Part shown: one piece after another, positions 7,901 through 16,265 of the stretch | Position numbering within the stretch: the stretch's first letter is position 1 | How the letters are laid out: the number at the start of each line of letters is the position of its first letter | Assembly: GCA_028281785.1 (NCBI GenBank) | Contig: JANQJG010000169.1 | Location: 1-62,820 of the forward strand | Length of the DNA: 62,820 nt | Origin: Rhodospirillales bacterium | GTDB lineage: Bacteria > Pseudomonadota > Alphaproteobacteria > Rhodospirillales > Shumkoniaceae | Direction of reading: 5' to 3' | Made by a program: the position numbers and the translations under genes | The notes under the pieces: model-generated | What the model saw: only the letters and a program-made list of their open reading frames with translations | Database searches by the model: none | What the model was told of the DNA's origin: nothing

Positions 7901-9245
7901 CTCCGTGTTCGGCGCGCTTTATGTGGACGTCCGCGAAGAGCGGCGGCGCTCGCAGCGGGCGCCGAGCGCGCTTTCATCGTTCCGGCTTCAGCGGGCGGCG
8001 GAAGGCCTGGAGCACGAGTTTCGTGACCGCTTCCTTCCGCGCTTCCTCCAGCAGGTCCGATTGCTTGAGGCGATCGACTTTTCCCGGATGAAAACCGAGG
8101 AGCTCTTCGATTTGCTGACGGAAACCTGCCGCCGGTTCACCACAGAAACCCACCTGCATGCCGATCTCATCAACGTGGCGGCCGGCTTCTACTTGAAAGC
8201 CGCCGAAAGAAAACTGAAGAGGTACAAGCTGCCGCCAAGTCTTTACTTGGCGGACCTGCCAGAGACGGTCGTACATCAGGCCCTGTCGCTGCTTCCCGGC
8301 ATCCGCGCCAATTCGGAGGAACTCGGAACGTTCCTGGAGTTGTTCGGGCATCGATCACTGGTCGACTATGAATTGGCCCAGCCGCGCTATGCCGAAGACC
8401 CGGAAACGGTCAAGAAGCTCGCCGCCAATGCGGCCGAAAGCCCGGGAACCTTCAGGGCCGAACGCAGGGAGGCCGAAAAGCCGGGGAATCGGGCGCTGGC
8501 GCTGACCGTCGAGCGGGCACGCCGCTTCCAGGCTCTGAAAGAGGAAGCAAAACACCACTGTCTCCGGGAGCTGGCCGTCATACGCCGAATGTTCGTCGAG
8601 TTGGACCGGCATCTCGAACTCGACGGTGGCATCTTCTATCTCGACCTCGACGAGCTGATGTCCTTGAGGCAGGCAAGACTGCCCCGGGATCTGGCCCTGC
8701 GGATTTCCGAACGGAAGACCGCGGCGGATTTCTTCGCCAAGCTCACCCCCCCGCCCAGCCGCCTCACACCACGTCATCTGGAGAGTCTGGCATCGGATGG
8801 GACGACGAGCGTCGGCCACCCCACCTCGAACAACCTTCAGGGGACGCTGGTTGCCGGAGAGGCGGCGGTGGTCGGGCGTGCACGGGTCGCCAATGGAAGG
8901 GAAAACCAGACGATTCAGGAGGGTGAAATCCTGGTCACCCGTTACATGCATCCGGGCTGGACGCCCATGTTCTCCCGCGCCGCGGGCATTGTGACCGAAG
9001 TCGGGGGGTGGCTGAGCCACACCTCCATCCTGGCGAGGGAGTACAACGTCACCACCATTGTCGGTGTTTGCGGCGCTGCGGAGCGGATATCGACCGGCGA
9101 CGTGTTGAGGCTGAATCTCGACGGCACCGTGGAGTTTGCGCAATCGGAGGATGGGCTCTTTCGAAATGAACGTAAGTCCGGGAAACCGTCGGTTAGCGCG
9201 TTGTCCGGATCCGTCATGCGCGGCGCCCCGGTCACAGTGGAATAA
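4989..9245 (+). CDS. membrane fusion protein: 2 rhodanese + YidC/Oxa1-like + dikinase (PPDK-N, PEP-utiliser) domains
   Basis: About 1,418 residues, numbered here from the GTG at 4989. A TTG at 5016 has a better ribosome site (AAGAGGA, 8 nt away), so the start is uncertain. Domains seen: a signal-like segment ending in PAFA (about 45-63) and two further hydrophobic stretches to about 130; rhodanese 1 (about 190-285, loop CYSGNRS with Cys253); rhodanese 2 (about 315-400, loop CYDKRS with Cys376); a YidC/Oxa1-like domain (about 428-635) with the intramembrane Arg464 before MMPFTIKAERD; an ATP-binding PPDK/PEP-synthase N domain (about 655-885, AAVRSSGLNEDG, ending in YLLQSRD); a middle domain (about 886-1295) with FGHRSLVDYELAQPR; and a mobile phosphohistidine domain (about 1298-1400, GGWLSHTSILARE, His1344). 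No PEP-binding TIM barrel is present, so the C-terminal half resembles rifampin phosphotransferase in layout. Substrate unknown. It heads the sensor/kinase cluster. Confidence 0.9.
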   Translation: MIVPKRIYLLGNKKDLLISFFDSTFCVSKTQKSSPVSIYLGFRNTLLLITFSFLGCLLSDPAFAIPSPDIAVSFFSNMAQLIGLTTVTVGGLFVSRKLHLRQSGEVSCPRSGRFLKWSLRAAIALLLASAALNVLQWADRLDERERRLQANLFRSSTEGGNAVGDVSLKTLPYSEQITHPLGITTDELARLMETARIQDGTEINFIDLREPEEREMGTVSGFIHVPYPDLRYGDPRPVVRALGLDRRKNILLCYSGNRSSEICGALAAKGIPCNFVKGGYEKWLAEGRSDRVSGDRTPDVVRSLPKYPNDDVLLDTPEVRRLVRKEGAQFVDVRYPDEFQLGHLPGAINLPIRKLRSPEMTAGLKSLPEKPVIAACYDKRSCFYSRILGLRLHRLGRDFRGRYTVPHDYFVAPQAETQVALWLAAGNRVLEQRLRAPLESLLIWAKDQTGSLALAIFIVVAALRLAMMPFTIKAERDQVVQLRLAPRIGELKERITGDPQRLSRAIRALNRKHHLTPGLNLLGLGIQIVLFLAFFTVVSKVAGQSSEGFLWAAALSRPDPLFLLPVAVGALVAIHLHGVAVKRAPLYLGMRVLVGWMFTAITLHLGSGLNLYLVFSLGMMILQSRFLRLLLRPRATRTRAEPPLPGCDVVPIELAHRVPGAGNKARRLGRLIKAGLPVPKGFVIPSVRLSTKGKVLNFPLHHRQRIESYWCKLRLERAAVRSSGLNEDGADQSYAGVFNSVLNVSRANLFEALREVQTSLVSPGAKTYGRGHAETGGILVQDMVDPEYAGVLFTEHPMKSGSMIVEMVSGLGDAVTDGATVPQTYSFGRWTRKPMDDAEAPVDLSPLLELGARAERLLGHPQDIEWAWRNGRFYLLQSRDITTLSRTRKADTTPRTLFERERHRLLQLTSMSAADEVALAQNELSELLPRPTPLSLSMMEALWRPGGSMDLACRTLGIPYDIEEDGPPLLTSVFGALYVDVREERRRSQRAPSALSSFRLQRAAEGLEHEFRDRFLPRFLQQVRLLEAIDFSRMKTEELFDLLTETCRRFTTETHLHADLINVAAGFYLKAAERKLKRYKLPPSLYLADLPETVVHQALSLLPGIRANSEELGTFLELFGHRSLVDYELAQPRYAEDPETVKKLAANAAESPGTFRAERREAEKPGNRALALTVERARRFQALKEEAKHHCLRELAVIRRMFVELDRHLELDGGIFYLDLDELMSLRQARLPRDLALRISERKTAADFFAKLTPPPSRLTPRHLESLASDGTTSVGHPTSNNLQGTLVAGEAAVVGRARVANGRENQTIQEGEILVTRYMHPGWTPMFSRAAGIVTEVGGWLSHTSILAREYNVTTIVGVCGAAERISTGDVLRLNLDGTVEFAQSEDGLFRNERKSGKPSVSALSGSVMRGAPVTVE

Positions 9246-9298
9246 GAAAAGGACTTTATTGAAGTAGTTGGGAATGAAGTCTTTCTAGGAGCAAAACG

Positions 9299-10177
9299 AT
9301 GAAATGGATCACTGTACTCCCCTTTGCAGCGTTGATGGCGATTGGAGCCATTCCCATCGCCGCTCAAGCCGATGTCAATCTCACGTTCGGCGTCTATGCG
9401 TCGGACAAACCTTCGGCAATGGTCCGGCAGTTCCGTCCGATTCTCAACATCCTGGAATCGAAGATGTCCAAACGGCTGGGCGAGCCGGTCAAGATCACCA
9501 TGCATGTCGCGAAGACATATGAGCAGGGCATCGACGACTTGGTTTCGGGACGCGTCGACTTCGCTCGGTTTGGGCCGGCTTCATACATCGAGGCGAAGGA
9601 GAGCGAGCCCGGCGTTTCTATCCTCGTCGTTGAGAGCAACAAGGGGAAAAAGGTCTTCCATGGCGTCATCTGCGTGGCAAAGGGCAGCCCGATCAAAGGC
9701 GTCGAAGATCTTAGGGGCGCGCGCTTCGCGTTCGGCGACGAACGGTCCACGATCGGCCGCTACCTGTCCCAGCTGTATCTCCTGAGGCATGACATCAGGG
9801 CTGCGGACCTCGGCTATTTCGAATACCTGGGTCGGCATGACAAGGTCGGGGCCGCCGTGGGCGCCGGTCGCTTCGAGGCCGGCGCGCTTAAAGAAAGCAC
9901 GTTCAACAAGCTGGTCGAAAAAGGCGTGCCCCTGGTCAGCATCGGTTCTTTTCCGAACGTCACGAAACCCTGGATCGCCCGAAGCGGCTTGTCGGAGAAG
10001 GTCTCGAGAACCCTCCGTGCGGTGTTGCTCAACATCAAGGACAAAAACGCCCTGAAGAACCTGAGCAAAGACGGGTTCCTTCTGGGAAGCGATGAAGACT
10101 ACGCGTTCATTCGCGAGTCCATTCTGACCAATCACCTCTTTTTCCGAGGTGCCAATAAACCGAATGATTCGTCATAG
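9299..10177 (+). CDS. PhnD-like periplasmic phosphate/phosphonate-type binding protein
   Basis: A 292-residue protein with a clear signal peptide (cleavage after AAQA, about residue 24) and a type-2 periplasmic binding fold of the PhnD/PtxB/AioX class. Seen: FGVYASDKPSAMVRQFRPIL at the mature N-terminus, DFARFGPASYIEA, the ligand-loop motif FGDERSTIGRYL near residue 140, and the hinge region YLGRHDKVGAAVGAGRFEAG. The start is the ATG at 9299, preceded by AGGAG. It begins 53 nt after the fusion gene and lies just before a hybrid histidine kinase, with no ABC permease or ATPase nearby. Known parallel: AioX, a PhnD-like arsenite-binding protein, works with the kinase AioS. I infer a sensory solute receptor for the kinase rather than a transporter subunit. 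Confidence 0.9.
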   Translation: MKWITVLPFAALMAIGAIPIAAQADVNLTFGVYASDKPSAMVRQFRPILNILESKMSKRLGEPVKITMHVAKTYEQGIDDLVSGRVDFARFGPASYIEAKESEPGVSILVVESNKGKKVFHGVICVAKGSPIKGVEDLRGARFAFGDERSTIGRYLSQLYLLRHDIRAADLGYFEYLGRHDKVGAAVGAGRFEAGALKESTFNKLVEKGVPLVSIGSFPNVTKPWIARSGLSEKVSRTLRAVLLNIKDKNALKNLSKDGFLLGSDEDYAFIRESILTNHLFFRGANKPNDSS

Positions 10178-10334
10178 AGCGTTCAAATGAAACATGTCGG
10201 CATGCGCGTGATGGCGGCAAGGCGGTTGGAGGGATTCTTGCCCAGAACCAACCGGCGTGACGGCGGAGGGAGACGAGACGGGTCCGGCTCACGCCCCTGA
10301 CGCTGACCCCGGGGGCCAGGACAGAGTTGATGAC

Positions 10335-12626
10335 ATGAAGCAATCCAGATCGAGAGGCTCCAAGGTATTGTCCCTTCGGCTACAGGTCATGGTGACGCTC
10401 GCTTGCGTGGCGGTCATCATGGCGCTGGTGTCCGGCACGGTTCTCAGGAATCTGGAAACCGACTACCTGGTGGAGTCCGTGTACGAGAGAAGCGAAGAAA
10501 CCTTCGATGTCCTGACCGCCGCCGCGCTCGAGGCCGTGATCACCGAGGACGGTCCTCTCCTCGAAACCATCATCGAGCAGGTGGTCCGGAATGCCCGCGA
10601 TATCATGTCCATCGATATCCAGAACGAGAGCGGCGCAACACTCGTTCATTGGACGAACAAGAAGAACCAGCCCTACAAGGGATCTCCTCTTTCCTTCTCG
10701 AAGGAAATCGTGTTCGAGGGAGAGCACTTCGGAAATATCACGATAGCGTGGACGGTTACGCGCATGCTGGACGAGATAAGCCGGCATGGCTGGATCATCC
10801 AGGGCGTCGTGGGGCTCGGGCTTTTCCTACTGACCTTGATCATCATCGGCTTGATGGATTTCCTGGTGATCAAGCCCGTTCATGTGATCAACCAGCGTCT
10901 TCTCAAATTCACGAAAGGAAATTTCGACGACGACCTTGCGTCGTTCAAGTTTGCGTCGAACGAGCTGCGAAATCTCAACGAGTCGGCCAATGTGTTGGGC
11001 CGGGTTAAGGGACAGCTTGCGATCGCGCGGGAGCAGGCCGAGCTGGCGAGCAAAGCCAAGTCCGAGTTCCTGGCCAATATGAGCCATGAGCTGCGCACGC
11101 CTCTCAACGCCATACTCGGCTACACGGAAATGCTCCTGGAAGACGCGGAAGAGCAAGGACGGAAGGAGCTGACGAAGGATTTGGCGAAGATCAATTTCTC
11201 AAGCAAGCATTTGCTGAACCTCATCAACGGCATCCTCGACATCTCCAAGATCGAAGCCGGAAAAATGGACGTCTACCTCGAAGATGTTGACGTGCCCGAC
11301 CTGGTCGATGGGGTTGTCGACACCGTGCAGCCCCTTGTCGCCGAAAATGCCAACCAACTCGAGGTTCGGCTCGAGCCGGGGCTCGGCGCCATGCGGGTTG
11401 ACAGCACGATGTTGAGGCAGGCCCTGTTCAACCTTCTCAGCAACGCCGCCAAATTCACCAAAAACGGCGCCATTTCACTCCATGTCCGCGTTGAAGCCAG
11501 CGACGGGCGGGATTGGATCGTTTTCGCGGTGACGGATTCGGGCGTCGGCATCAGTTCCGAGAACCTGCCCAGGTTGTTTCAGCAGTTCACGCAGGTCGAC
11601 GGCTCCACCACCCGGAATTATGGCGGCACGGGCCTTGGGCTGGCCCTGACGCGTGGTTTCTGCGACCTCCTGGGAGGAACCATCGACGTTCGAAGCGAGC
11701 TGGGGAAAGGCTCCACCTTCACAATGACGATTCCCCGTGAAGTCAAGCCGAAGACGGGCGAGGAGATCGAAGCGGAGTTGGTGGAAGCGGACTTGGTGGA
11801 AACGGAACTCTCCTCCGATCTGTCCCCGCAAGTCCAGGATGTCGTTCTCGTCATCGACGACGATCCGGCCGCCCGCGACATGCTGCAACGGAACCTCGCG
11901 CGGGATGGATACAAGGTCGCCTCAGCCGGGAGTGGCGCCGAGGGGATGGAACTCGCTCGGCAACTACGGCCCGACATTATCGCCTTGGACATCGGGATGC
12001 CCGACGTGGATGGTTGGAACCTTTTACGGGAGTTCAAACGAGACCCGGAGCTCCAGGAAATACCCGTGATTGTCGTGACGATACGGGATGAAAGGGGACA
12101 CGCCTATGCGCTGGGAGCGGCCGACTACATCAGAAAACCGTTCAGCCGGCGCCAGCTTACCCGGGTCTTCGACAAGCATCGCGGCGGAAAGAGACCTCGA
12201 AGGATCCTTCTCGTGGAAGACGATCCTGAAACCCGGCGGATGATGGCACGAGCCTTGGAGAAAGCGGGATCGGATGTCGCCATCGCCGAAAACGGGCAGG
12301 AAGCCTTGAACAGGGTATCGGAATCGACTCCCGATCTGATCCTCCTCGATCTCTTGATGCCGGGGATGGACGGCTTCGAGTTTCTCGATCGCTTCCGGAA
12401 AACGCCGGCCGCCGGCAAGGTCCCCATCATTTCCGTGACCGGCAAGGACCTTACGAAAAAAGACGAGGACCGCCTCAGGGGAGCCGTCACCAGGATCGTG
12501 AAGAAAGGAACCCGAAGCCAGGACGACTTGCTGAGTGAAATCCGCTCCCTGACGGACGCGTCGCCGCCGGACGTGTCCAAGGTTTCCGCGGAGGAACGCA
12601 GATTTGACGAAGACCCTGTTGGTTGA
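10335..12626 (+). CDS. hybrid sensor histidine kinase with two receiver domains
   Basis: A 763-residue membrane kinase from the ATG at 10335; an in-frame GTG at 10257 would add 26 residues. Domains seen: TM1 (about 14-35), a periplasmic region of about 120 residues, TM2 (about 152-178), a HAMP-like linker, HisKA with [11 protein letters not shown] (His251), HATPase with N box [19 protein letters not shown] and [11 protein letters not shown]1 with phospho-acceptor Asp552 ([10 protein letters not shown]), and REC2 with Asp672 ([10 protein letters not shown]). It follows the PhnD-like receptor, whose product could dock on the periplasmic part. The 3' end overlaps the next response regulator by 23 nt, so they are translationally coupled. 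Probable role: detect ligand-bound receptor and phosphorylate its own receivers and the downstream regulators. Confidence 0.93.
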   Translation: MKQSRSRGSKVLSLRLQVMVTLACVAVIMALVSGTVLRNLETDYLVESVYERSEETFDVLTAAALEAVITEDGPLLETIIEQVVRNARDIMSIDIQNESGATLVHWTNKKNQPYKGSPLSFSKEIVFEGEHFGNITIAWTVTRMLDEISRHGWIIQGVVGLGLFLLTLIIIGLMDFLVIKPVHVINQRLLKFTKGNFDDDLASFKFASNELRNLNESANVLGRVKGQLAIAREQAELASKAKSEFLANMSHELRTPLNAILGYTEMLLEDAEEQGRKELTKDLAKINFSSKHLLNLINGILDISKIEAGKMDVYLEDVDVPDLVDGVVDTVQPLVAENANQLEVRLEPGLGAMRVDSTMLRQALFNLLSNAAKFTKNGAISLHVRVEASDGRDWIVFAVTDSGVGISSENLPRLFQQFTQVDGSTTRNYGGTGLGLALTRGFCDLLGGTIDVRSELGKGSTFTMTIPREVKPKTGEEIEAELVEADLVETELSSDLSPQVQDVVLVIDDDPAARDMLQRNLARDGYKVASAGSGAEGMELARQLRPDIIALDIGMPDVDGWNLLREFKRDPELQEIPVIVVTIRDERGHAYALGAADYIRKPFSRRQLTRVFDKHRGGKRPRRILLVEDDPETRRMMARALEKAGSDVAIAENGQEALNRVSESTPDLILLDLLMPGMDGFEFLDRFRKTPAAGKVPIISVTGKDLTKKDEDRLRGAVTRIVKKGTRSQDDLLSEIRSLTDASPPDVSKVSAEERRFDEDPVG

Positions 12627-12978
12627 AGACGACGAGCTGAACCGGGACATGCTCGCTCGGCGGCTGACGCGCAGAGCGTATGAGGTCGTGATCGCCCCCG
12701 ACGGAAGGACGGCGATCGACCTGGCGGAATCGGAGATTCCCGACGTGATCCTCATGGATCTGAATCTGCCGGAGATCGATGGGTGGGAGGCTACTCGGCG
12801 GCTGAAATCCGATCACATGACCCGGCACATTCCCATCATCGCGCTGACGGCTTACGCGATGACCTACGATCGGGACTCGGCGCTGGAGGCGGGATGCAAT
12901 GACTTCGAAACCAAGCCGGTAGACTTCTGCCAGTTGCTCGGAAAGATCGACAAATGGTTGGCAACACCCGCAGGTTGA
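12604..12978 (+). CDS. single-domain response regulator (CheY/DivK-like)
   Basis: A 124-residue stand-alone receiver domain starting at TTG 12604, inside the 3' end of the kinase gene. Seen: acidic pocket VEDDE, phospho-acceptor Asp52 ([13 protein letters not shown]), conserved Thr in IIALTAYAM and Lys in ETKPVDF. It has no output domain, so it acts by phosphotransfer or protein contact. Sequence style ([15 protein letters not shown]) is that of DivK-type receivers that follow hybrid kinases. It overlaps the next gene by 25 nt. Three genes in a row with coupled translation suggest a fixed-stoichiometry relay. Confidence 0.92.
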   Translation: MTKTLLVEDDELNRDMLARRLTRRAYEVVIAPDGRTAIDLAESEIPDVILMDLNLPEIDGWEATRRLKSDHMTRHIPIIALTAYAMTYDRDSALEAGCNDFETKPVDFCQLLGKIDKWLATPAG

Positions 12979-15092
12979 CACCCGCGCCGGAGGCGCGCGA
13001 GCAGCCGATCGGCAACCTTCTTGTCGTCGACGACAAGGAGAATAATCGGGATTTTCTCTCTCGGCGTCTCAGCAGGAAAGGGTTCTCGGTCGCCACCGCC
13101 GAGAGCGGCCGGCAAGCGCTGGAGATGATCGGAGCCGGTGGCTTCGACGTCGTTCTCCTCGACGTCATGATGCCCGAGCTCGACGGGCTCACGGTCCTCA
13201 AGATGATCCGGGACACCCATTCCCCGACCGAACTGCCCGTCATCATGGTCACCGCCAAGGATCGGAGCAGGGATGTGGTCACCGCGCTGGAGAGGGGCGC
13301 CAACGACTATGTAACCAAGCCCATCGACTTTCAGGTGGTGCTTGCACGAGTCCAAACACAGGTGTCGCTGAAAAGGACCGGTGACGAGTTACGCGATAGC
13401 CAGGAGCGTTACGCCCTGGCCTTTCGCGGAGCCAACGACGGGCTTTGGGACTGGGATTTGAAGAACGGGACGATCTTTTTCTCCAATCGCTGGAAAGCGA
13501 TGCTGGGCCATGACGAGAACGAGATCGGCGAGAGTCCGGATGAATGGATGAGCCGCGTACATCCGGCGGAGCTGGACAGCCTCAAGGCGGCGATAGACGC
13601 TCATTTCGAGGGGGTCTCACCTACCTTCGAGCAGGAGTACCGCGCCTTGTGCAAGGCTGGCGAATACCGCTGGATGCTGGGTCGGGGGGTGGTCGTCCGT
13701 GACGCCAGCGGAAAGCCCACCCGGTTCGCGGGATCCCAGACCGATATTACGTCGAGCAAGGCATTCGATCCGCTCACCGGGCTGCCCAATCGTCTCCTGT
13801 TCTCGGATCGGCTTGAGACCGTGCTGGCGCGTGCGAGACGCAAGGAGGCTCCCTACTTCGCGGTCGTCCTCGTCTACCTCGACCGCTTCAAGGTCATCAC
13901 CAACAGCCTCGGGGCCGTGTGCGGAGACCAACTGATGGTGGCGGCCGCGAAGCGGCTCGAGGAGTGCTTCCGTCTAGACGACTACATTTCGCGTTTGGCG
14001 GGGAACAATCATCCCGTCAGCCGCCTGAGAAGCGTCGAGTTCGCCATCCTCGTGGAGGGCATCATGGACGTGGTCACCGTGATGCGCATCGCCAGGCGGA
14101 TCCAGAATGAAATCGGCCGCCCTTATGATCTGGATGGAACCGAGGTCTTCACGCCCGCGAGCATCGGCATCGCCCTGGGCGACAAGTCTTACGAGTCTTC
14201 TGATGAGGTGCTGCGTGACGCGGGGGCTGCGCTCGATCTTGCGAGGGAGCAAGGTCAGGGCTGTTGCAGGATCTTCGATGAGAAGATGCACGATAGCGCG
14301 CTTGCCCAGCTCAGGCTTGAGGCCGATCTCAGGAAGGCGATCAAGGAGAGCCAGCTCCTGCTCTATTGTCAGCCCGTGGTGAACATGGAGACCCTGGCGG
14401 TCGTCGGTTTCGAGGCGCTGGTTCGATGGGCGCATAGCCGACACGGCCTGCTTTTGCCGGCGTCCTTTATCCCCGTCGCCGAGCAGACGGGGCTGATTGA
14501 TCAGATCGGCGAATGGGTGTTCCGGGAAGCATGTACCCTTCATCAAAAATGGCGCGATGCGGGCCTGCCCGCCGTGAACGTGGCGGTCAACCTCTCGGTT
14601 CGACAGCTTGAAAACCCCGAACTCATACAAGTCTTCTCGAATATCATCGATGAGACGGGAATCGATCCTTCTTTCATTGAGATCGAATTAACAGAAACGG
14701 TTCTTATGAGGGACATGAAAAGTCACGCTTATTTATTTAAAAAACTATTTGATATGGGCATTAAAATATCTATTGATGACTTCGGAACTGGATATTCTTC
14801 ATTTTCTTATCTAAACAGTCTGCCAATTTCGTTTATCAAAATTGACAAGTCTTTTGTCGGCGACATGCTTACGAACAGCAACTCCCGATCCATCGTGAAA
14901 AGCACGATCAGCATGTCTCACAGCCTGGATATTCAAGTCATTGCCGAGGGCATCGAGACGGAGGCCCAGGCATTGATTCTCCGTTCATTGAATTGCGAGA
15001 GGGGTCAGGGGTTCTATTTCGGCAAGCCGCAACCGCCCGAGGTATTTGCGTCCCTGTTGTCCTCAAGCGTTACGGAGGGGGTACTTGCCTGA
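12954..15092 (+). CDS. REC-PAS-GGDEF(degenerate)-EAL response regulator, probable c-di-GMP phosphodiesterase
   Basis: A 712-residue protein. Domains seen: receiver (about 20-140, phospho-acceptor Asp70 in LLDVMMPELDG), PAS (about 150-258, ending in FAGSQTDITSSK), a GGDEF-family domain (about 262-425) and an EAL domain (about 440-700). The GGDEF signature is lost: where RLGGDEF is expected the protein has RLAGNNHPVSRLRSVEF, altered and longer, so diguanylate cyclase activity is unlikely. The EAL domain keeps EALVRW, NLSVRQLENP, ELTETV, DDFGTGYSS, KIDKSFV and AEGIET, so c-di-GMP hydrolysis is expected. The ATG at 12954 lies inside the preceding receiver gene. A stretch of about 180 nt at 14690-14870, in the EAL core, is much more AT-rich than the rest of the gene. 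This is the likely output of the upstream relay. Confidence 0.93.
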   Translation: MVGNTRRLTPAPEAREQPIGNLLVVDDKENNRDFLSRRLSRKGFSVATAESGRQALEMIGAGGFDVVLLDVMMPELDGLTVLKMIRDTHSPTELPVIMVTAKDRSRDVVTALERGANDYVTKPIDFQVVLARVQTQVSLKRTGDELRDSQERYALAFRGANDGLWDWDLKNGTIFFSNRWKAMLGHDENEIGESPDEWMSRVHPAELDSLKAAIDAHFEGVSPTFEQEYRALCKAGEYRWMLGRGVVVRDASGKPTRFAGSQTDITSSKAFDPLTGLPNRLLFSDRLETVLARARRKEAPYFAVVLVYLDRFKVITNSLGAVCGDQLMVAAAKRLEECFRLDDYISRLAGNNHPVSRLRSVEFAILVEGIMDVVTVMRIARRIQNEIGRPYDLDGTEVFTPASIGIALGDKSYESSDEVLRDAGAALDLAREQGQGCCRIFDEKMHDSALAQLRLEADLRKAIKESQLLLYCQPVVNMETLAVVGFEALVRWAHSRHGLLLPASFIPVAEQTGLIDQIGEWVFREACTLHQKWRDAGLPAVNVAVNLSVRQLENPELIQVFSNIIDETGIDPSFIEIELTETVLMRDMKSHAYLFKKLFDMGIKISIDDFGTGYSSFSYLNSLPISFIKIDKSFVGDMLTNSNSRSIVKSTISMSHSLDIQVIAEGIETEAQALILRSLNCERGQGFYFGKPQPPEVFASLLSSSVTEGVLA

Positions 15093-15235
15093 TAGCGCTC
15101 CTCCCGCCGGGTGGGAAAAGCGCTGGCCCAAACCGGTCAGACAGGTTTGTCGACGACGGGCGCAGGCCTGCCTGGACCCGCTGACGAGACTCGTTTCCAT
15201 GCGGGTGTGACGACCGATTTCACTCGCCTTTGTCG

Positions 15236-15682
15236 TCACTTTGCCGCATCGGCGAGCCGCGACCGCGAGGTTGTCGCGAACCGCTCCAAGTCGTCATCGA
15301 TGTGGAGCCAGGTCAGACGCTGCGACTCGTGGCCGTGAAATTGCGGGGCGAGATCGTTGGCCTGGTCGAGAATTCCCACCGCGATATACACCTGCCCGGG
15401 CAGGTAATCGTACCGCCCCGTGAGCGGAGACCCGCAGGCCGAACAGAACGTCCGCGTCACGCCGGGATTGGCGACCACCTTGCGCCCCTCGTCCGGCGAG
15501 AACGTCACCGCCGTCTCGTCGAACGCCGCGAACGCCGCGACGGGTGCGCCCGTCACCCGCCGGCAGTCACTACAGTGGCAATAGGCGATGGCCTGCGGCG
15601 CTTGCGTCGCGCTGATCGTCGTCGCACCGCAATAGCACCGCCCCGTAATCACAGCCGCAGTATCGTCGCTCGCCTTCATCAT
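15236..15682 (-). CDS. GFA/CENP-V family zinc protein
   Basis: About 148 residues from tandem ATG codons at 15682/15679, with GAGGAG immediately upstream; the open frame continues further but without support. The family is the glutathione-dependent formaldehyde-activating enzyme (GFA)/CENP-V fold, a small zinc protein. Seen: CYCGATTIS near residue 17, CHCSDCRR around residue 36 and CSACGSPLTGRYD around residue 82, the expected Cys clusters for two zinc sites. Most members lack proven formaldehyde activity, so I give the family only. It stands alone between the c-di-GMP protein on the other strand and the HEAT-like gene. Confidence 0.9.
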   Translation of the reverse strand: MMKASDDTAAVITGRCYCGATTISATQAPQAIAYCHCSDCRRVTGAPVAAFAAFDETAVTFSPDEGRKVVANPGVTRTFCSACGSPLTGRYDYLPGQVYIAVGILDQANDLAPQFHGHESQRLTWLHIDDDLERFATTSRSRLADAAK

Positions 15683-15723
15683 GTTCTCCTCGCATCGTCC
15701 CCAAGCCAAGAAGTTGTCGGTAT

Positions 15724-16242
15724 CTATCGGCGCTTCGCCCGCTTTCGCCAGTTGCGGGCGCGGGCGCGCACCGATGCCGCGGGGTCCTGTTCGGCGGCGG
15801 CCAACGCGGCCTCGGCGCGCCCGGCCAGTTTCCTGCTTCGCGATGCCAGATGCTGCAAGGCGTCCATCGACCATGCCCGCAGAAAGGGCCGATCGCTTTG
15901 CAGCAGCGGTGTCAGCCAGTCGGCGCAGGCGTCCGTCAGATGCGCCGGTGTCTCCATGCGCCCGACCGATTGACAGATATGGAGCTGGGCCTGCCAGGAC
16001 GAGATCGCGTCCAGACGGCCGAGAAGGTCCTCGGTCTGGGACGGTGTCAGGCGCACGCCATCGTCAAGAAGATCCTTGATCAGCCAGGTCGCGCCATCGG
16101 AGACCCGCGTATCGTCATGGGCCGCGAGCCGGACCAGTTCGGACAGGAACGTTTGCCGGCCGCCGAACGCCGCACGGATCTCGGAGAGCGTGGCGGTCGC
16201 CTTGCCGTCATAGCTCTTGAGCGCGTCCTCGAGCCTGTTCAT
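15724..16242 (-). CDS. HEAT-repeat-like protein of unknown function
   Basis: A 172-residue helical protein. The helices have the spacing of HEAT/armadillo repeats: FLSELVRLAAHDDTRVSDG, WLIKDLLDDG, WLTPLLQSDRPFLRAWSMD. Such proteins act as scaffolds. The C-terminus is strongly basic (ARNWRKRAKRR). It ends 23 nt before the GNAT gene's far end and runs in the same direction as its neighbours, so co-transcription with the acetyltransferase is possible. I do not recognise a specific orthologue. Confidence 0.7.
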   Translation of the reverse strand: MNRLEDALKSYDGKATATLSEIRAAFGGRQTFLSELVRLAAHDDTRVSDGATWLIKDLLDDGVRLTPSQTEDLLGRLDAISSWQAQLHICQSVGRMETPAHLTDACADWLTPLLQSDRPFLRAWSMDALQHLASRSRKLAGRAEAALAAAEQDPAASVRARARNWRKRAKRR

Positions 16243-16265
16243 CGACCCACCCCAGAGTACGGAGC

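Noticed and set aside
12604..12978. Possibility that the single receiver is the third receiver of the hybrid kinase, split by a frameshift
   Set aside because: It has its own start inside the kinase 3' end and full receiver length, and the kinase ends normally after two receivers; a coupled separate gene is simpler.
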